NCBI GenBank assembly: GCA_016183075.1
Contig: JACPFH010000136.1
Location: 1-5,956 of the forward strand
DNA from: Deltaproteobacteria bacterium
Lineage (GTDB): Bacteria; Desulfobacterota; Binatia; UBA9968
DNA: 5,956 nucleotides
Reading direction: 5' to 3'
Shown here: in pieces, positions 5,870 to 5,956 of the stretch
How positions within the stretch are numbered: the first letter of the stretch is position 1
How the letters are laid out: each line of letters begins with the position of its first letter
Position numbers and translations under genes: made by a program
The notes under the pieces: model-generated
The model's database searches: none
Told to the model about the DNA's origin: nothing
The model's input: the letters and a program-made list of their open reading frames with translations, nothing else

Positions 5870-5956
5870 TTATGGCGAGGTCGCGGGGAACTCTCCGCTT
5901 ATGTGCGTCAGCCGTTCCAGAGCGACAGGATGAGTGGGGTCGAGCTTCAATGCCCG
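5870..5956 (-). CDS. Possible C-terminal end of a TPR protein running in from the right edge
   Basis: On the minus strand the frame entering at 5956 is open for 28 codons to a TAA at 5870-5872. It begins RALKLDPTHPVALERLTHI, which matches the A-L-x-LDP-x-x-P-x-A-L-x-R-L spacing of the end of one TPR and the start of the next, and then ends in a short polar tail. If real, it converges on the small TPR gene with only 39 bases between the two stop codons. The + strand also has an open frame from an ATG at 5830 and a 36-codon frame from a GTG at 5823 with a good AGGAAGG before it, so the strand assignment is tentative. Confidence 0.35.
   Translation of the reverse strand, partial: RALKLDPTHPVALERLTHISGEFPATSP

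Overview
This 5,956-base window of bacterial DNA, moderately GC-rich by eye, is an ordinary chromosomal neighbourhood of enzymes and one large membrane signalling protein, with several signs of local rearrangement. The large 7TM-HD phosphohydrolase (PgpH/YqfF family) points to a bacterium with c-di-AMP-type HD signalling. That family occurs in Firmicutes, Cyanobacteria, Acidobacteriota and deltaproteobacterial, NC10 or Nitrospira-like lineages. The base composition, the COX4-type oxidase fragment and the short intergenic repeats would suit an uncultured, Gram-negative-type lineage of the latter kind. I cannot fix the taxon from this sequence.

Layout. The left edge holds the last 32 codons of an unidentified + strand gene (1-99). 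Next come a plausible sigma70 promoter and a stand-alone molybdopterin-binding (MoCF/MoeA-like) protein (208-1197). A 99-base spacer follows, carrying a four-unit 9-bp tandem repeat that ends in a symmetric dyad. It leads into an isochorismatase-family cysteine hydrolase (1297-1944). From about 1945 to 2647 the sequence looks like a gene graveyard. A + strand open frame contains only the C-terminal part of a prokaryotic cytochrome c oxidase subunit IV. Its upstream portion lies antisense to a minus-strand remnant of an FKBP-type peptidyl-prolyl isomerase. The two remnants meet within about a dozen bases, near 2264-2276.

The centre is dominated by the minus-strand pgpH-like gene (2648-5032): an N-terminal anchor, an extracytoplasmic 7TMR-HDED domain, a multi-pass membrane region and a C-terminal HD domain. 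Its usual neighbours phoH and ybeY are absent from the window. It appears to have its own extended -10 promoter (TGG-TATAAT) about 100 bases upstream. The 336-base divergent intergenic region also holds a short REP-like hairpin. On the + strand there follows a small TPR protein with an N-terminal hydrophobic segment (5369-5830). At the right edge, a minus-strand reading frame looks like the last residues of another TPR protein.

How the genes relate. The molybdopterin-binding protein and the hydrolase are co-directional and may be co-transcribed, but no shared pathway can be proven here. The HD protein and the TPR protein are divergently transcribed. I see no CRISPR array, tRNA, rRNA, intact insertion sequence or evident new multi-gene system. 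The most unusual feature is the scar where two unrelated gene fragments abut in opposite orientations.
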